Source of the DNA: JBARDN01 sp963755705
Lineage (GTDB): Bacteria > Desulfobacterota > Binatia > Binatales > Binataceae
Length of the DNA stretch: 64,000 nt
Direction: 5' to 3'
Assembly (NCBI GenBank): GCA_963755705.1
Contig: CAVWKW010000005.1
Coordinates: 434,001-498,000 of the forward strand
Shown: piece by piece, positions 62,878 to 64,000 of the stretch
Layout of the letters: every line of letters starts with the position of its first letter
Numbering within the stretch: position 1 is the stretch's first letter
Notes under the pieces: generated by a model
What the model was told of the DNA's origin: nothing
Seen by the model: the letters and a program-made list of their open reading frames with translations, nothing else
Databases searched by the model: none
Made by a program: the position numbers and the translations under genes

Positions 62878-63231
62878 TTATATTCTTCCTGAGGTATTTC
62901 CCGGCCCGTCACTCGCGGCGGGAACCGGGTCGTAGCCATGCGCTCCCAGCGGATGGCATCGAGCGAGCCTTTTTGCCGCCATCGCGCCGCCACGCACGAT
63001 CCCATGACGCCCGATCGCGAGCCCCGCGTATTCCGAGCAGGTCGGCTCGAAGCGGCACGCCCGCCCGAACATCGCGACCAGCAGCGGTGATATCGCGACG
63101 CGATAGATCGCGATCATCGCGAGCGCGAGCCCGCCGCCGATCGCGGATATTGCGTGTGTAGCGAATCGGGATGCGCCCGCCGCGCATCGACCAACCATTT
63201 GATAGATATTGTCGCCCCTGCCAAAGCTCAT
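62878..63231 (-). CDS. yidD: Membrane protein insertion efficiency factor YidD
   Basis: 117 residues, longer than the usual ~80 because of an N-terminal extension. Core motif CRFEPTCSEYAGLAI and RLARCHPLGAHGYDPVP are diagnostic. It overlaps rnpA by ATGA. Confidence 0.93.
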   Translation of the reverse strand: MSFGRGDNIYQMVGRCAAGASRFATHAISAIGGGLALAMIAIYRVAISPLLVAMFGRACRFEPTCSEYAGLAIGRHGIVRGGAMAAKRLARCHPLGAHGYDPVPAASDGPGNTSGRI

Positions 63232-63659
63232 CGGCGTGGCCGTTTCCCGGCGAGATTCAAAGTAGCAGTCACAAGCTCGGCATTGATAGCCGTCCGCTCA
63301 AGATTCCCCGCGCCCACCAGCGCAATCACCACTATCGACATTCCATCGTCAAGCCGCTCCCGCAGTATCTGCCGAAAGCATTCGCGCACGTGGCGTTTCA
63401 CCCGATTTCGCACCACCGAGTTGCCGACCCTGCGCGAGACGGTAATCCCGAGCCGCTTGCGCGGACTCGCCTCCGCTTTGCTCTCGCGTTCACCCGCCGC
63501 ATGCTCGCCCGTGTAGTCGATTCTGCCCGCATAAAGAACAAAGTGTTTGGCCTGGAGCCGGATTCCGCGGCGCTGCAGGCGCAGAAACTCGGCGCTTCGA
63601 TGCAGCCGGTCGGCGGCTCCGAAGCCCATCGCCCCGAAGCTCATCTTGGAGAGACTCAT
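63228..63659 (-). CDS. rnpA: Ribonuclease P protein component
   Basis: 143 residues. HRSAEFLRLQRRG near the start and the RNR signature VRNRVKRHVRECFRQ. The first 12 codons come from a 15-base repeat that offers several in-frame ATGs (63659, 63644, 63629), so the start is uncertain. It processes tRNA 5' ends with the RNase P RNA. Confidence 0.92.
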   Translation of the reverse strand: MSLSKMSFGAMGFGAADRLHRSAEFLRLQRRGIRLQAKHFVLYAGRIDYTGEHAAGERESKAEASPRKRLGITVSRRVGNSVVRNRVKRHVRECFRQILRERLDDGMSIVVIALVGAGNLERTAINAELVTATLNLAGKRPRR

Positions 63660-63690
63660 CTCGGGAAGCTCATCTCAGGATGAGCGCGGA

Positions 63691-63849
63691 TCAGCCCGGC
63701 TGCTTGCGCGGAATCGTGGGAGTCAGGCGTTTGCGGCCCTTGGCGCGGCGGCGTTTTAACACTGCGCGGCCCCCGGGCGAGGCCATCCGGGCAAGGAATC
63801 CGTGGGTCCGTTTGCGTCGGCGATTATGCGGCTGGTAGGTCCTTTTCAT
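63691..63849 (-). CDS. rpmH: 50S ribosomal protein L34
   Basis: 52 residues, MKRTYQPHNRRRKRTHGFLA, then RMASPGGRAVLKRRRAKGRK: the L34 signature. It extends slightly beyond the usual 44-46 residues with the tail RLTPTIPRKQPG. First gene of the yidC cluster. Confidence 0.96.
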   Translation of the reverse strand: MKRTYQPHNRRRKRTHGFLARMASPGGRAVLKRRRAKGRKRLTPTIPRKQPG

Positions 63850-63901
63850 CGGTCGGGGCCAACTTTATCGAGCCAGAAATCTGGCGCGCTTTAAGATTTC
63901 G

Positions 63902-63928
63902 AGCATAGGGGGCGTGGCGAGTTGTAAA
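63902..63928 (-). promoter_or_regulatory. Possible rpmH promoter
   Basis: On the minus strand TTTACA (63923-63928) and TATGCT (63902-63907) are separated by 15 bases, shorter than ideal. They lie 53 bases upstream of the L34 start. Confidence 0.3.
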
Positions 63929-64000
63929 GATTCCCCGCCCAATCCGCCATGCAACCACACCAGCGCCTCCCGAGCAAGCACCGCCCTTCCCGAAGATTAG

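Noticed and set aside
63850..64000. Chromosomal origin at the right end
   Set aside because: No DnaA-box cluster (TTATCCACA-like) is visible; only proximity is suggested by the rpmH cluster.
1..64000. CRISPR arrays, rRNA or tRNA genes
   Set aside because: No regularly spaced repeats and no tRNA cloverleaf or rRNA segments seen.

Overview
The window is GC-rich, densely coded bacterial DNA with no rRNA, tRNA or CRISPR array that I could recognise. The gene content is Gram-negative and deltaproteobacteria-like: outer-membrane porin, lipoproteins, a YidC with a periplasmic domain, PyrD class 2, ThyX, a WS/DGAT acyltransferase, a luciferase-like flavin oxidoreductase and a DUF35/thiolase pair. 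This mix would fit an uncultivated soil lineage such as the Binatota (Desulfobacterota_B). That placement is inference, because no marker gene was compared. The right end holds the rpmH-rnpA-yidD-yidC-jag cluster on the minus strand, so it probably lies near the chromosomal origin.

Layout. 1-8.6 kb: the N-terminal part of an ice-binding-like lipoprotein (runs off the left edge), a HAD phosphatase, riboflavin synthase, an Rrf2 regulator, an N-acetylglutamate-synthase-like protein, an ArnT-like glycosyltransferase, a PAS-HisKA-REC protein without an ATPase domain, and a DUF35/thiolase pair. 9.9-20.9 kb: a ten-gene, co-directional signalling locus behind a good sigma70-like promoter. It encodes a VWA protein, a zinc-ribbon/FHA protein, two Ser/Thr kinases, a pseudokinase-PP2C fusion, two small membrane zinc-ribbon proteins, a membrane FHA protein and a lipoprotein. 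21-25.6 kb: a sugar-phosphate cluster (zwf, fbp, glk, class I aldolase). 25.6-29.4 kb: two fragments of dead genes, then a McrB/McrC-like pair with two unknown small genes. 29.6-37 kb: guaB, PhzF-like, ddl, rdgB, a GFA protein, a glycosyltransferase and an MscS channel with a cyclic-nucleotide domain. 37-40.2 kb: a higBA module whose toxin looks frameshifted, a VWA/MoxR pair and a small conserved protein. 40.3-46.5 kb: a sulfate-uptake regulon (cysA, cysW, cysT, sbp, porin, a 59-residue DUF2292 protein, Rrf2 regulator). 46.5-59.9 kb: housekeeping and accessory enzymes separated by short inverted-repeat elements. 60-63.85 kb: jag, yidC, yidD, rnpA, rpmH.

The least familiar part is the 9.9-20.9 kb phosphorylation locus: two kinases, a phosphatase fused to a dead kinase, three FHA domains, and zinc ribbons repeated in four proteins, with no type VI secretion genes beside it. 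Three genes are short or lack an end and are easily missed: the partial ice-binding protein at the left edge, the 59-residue DUF2292 protein and the 52-residue L34 protein.
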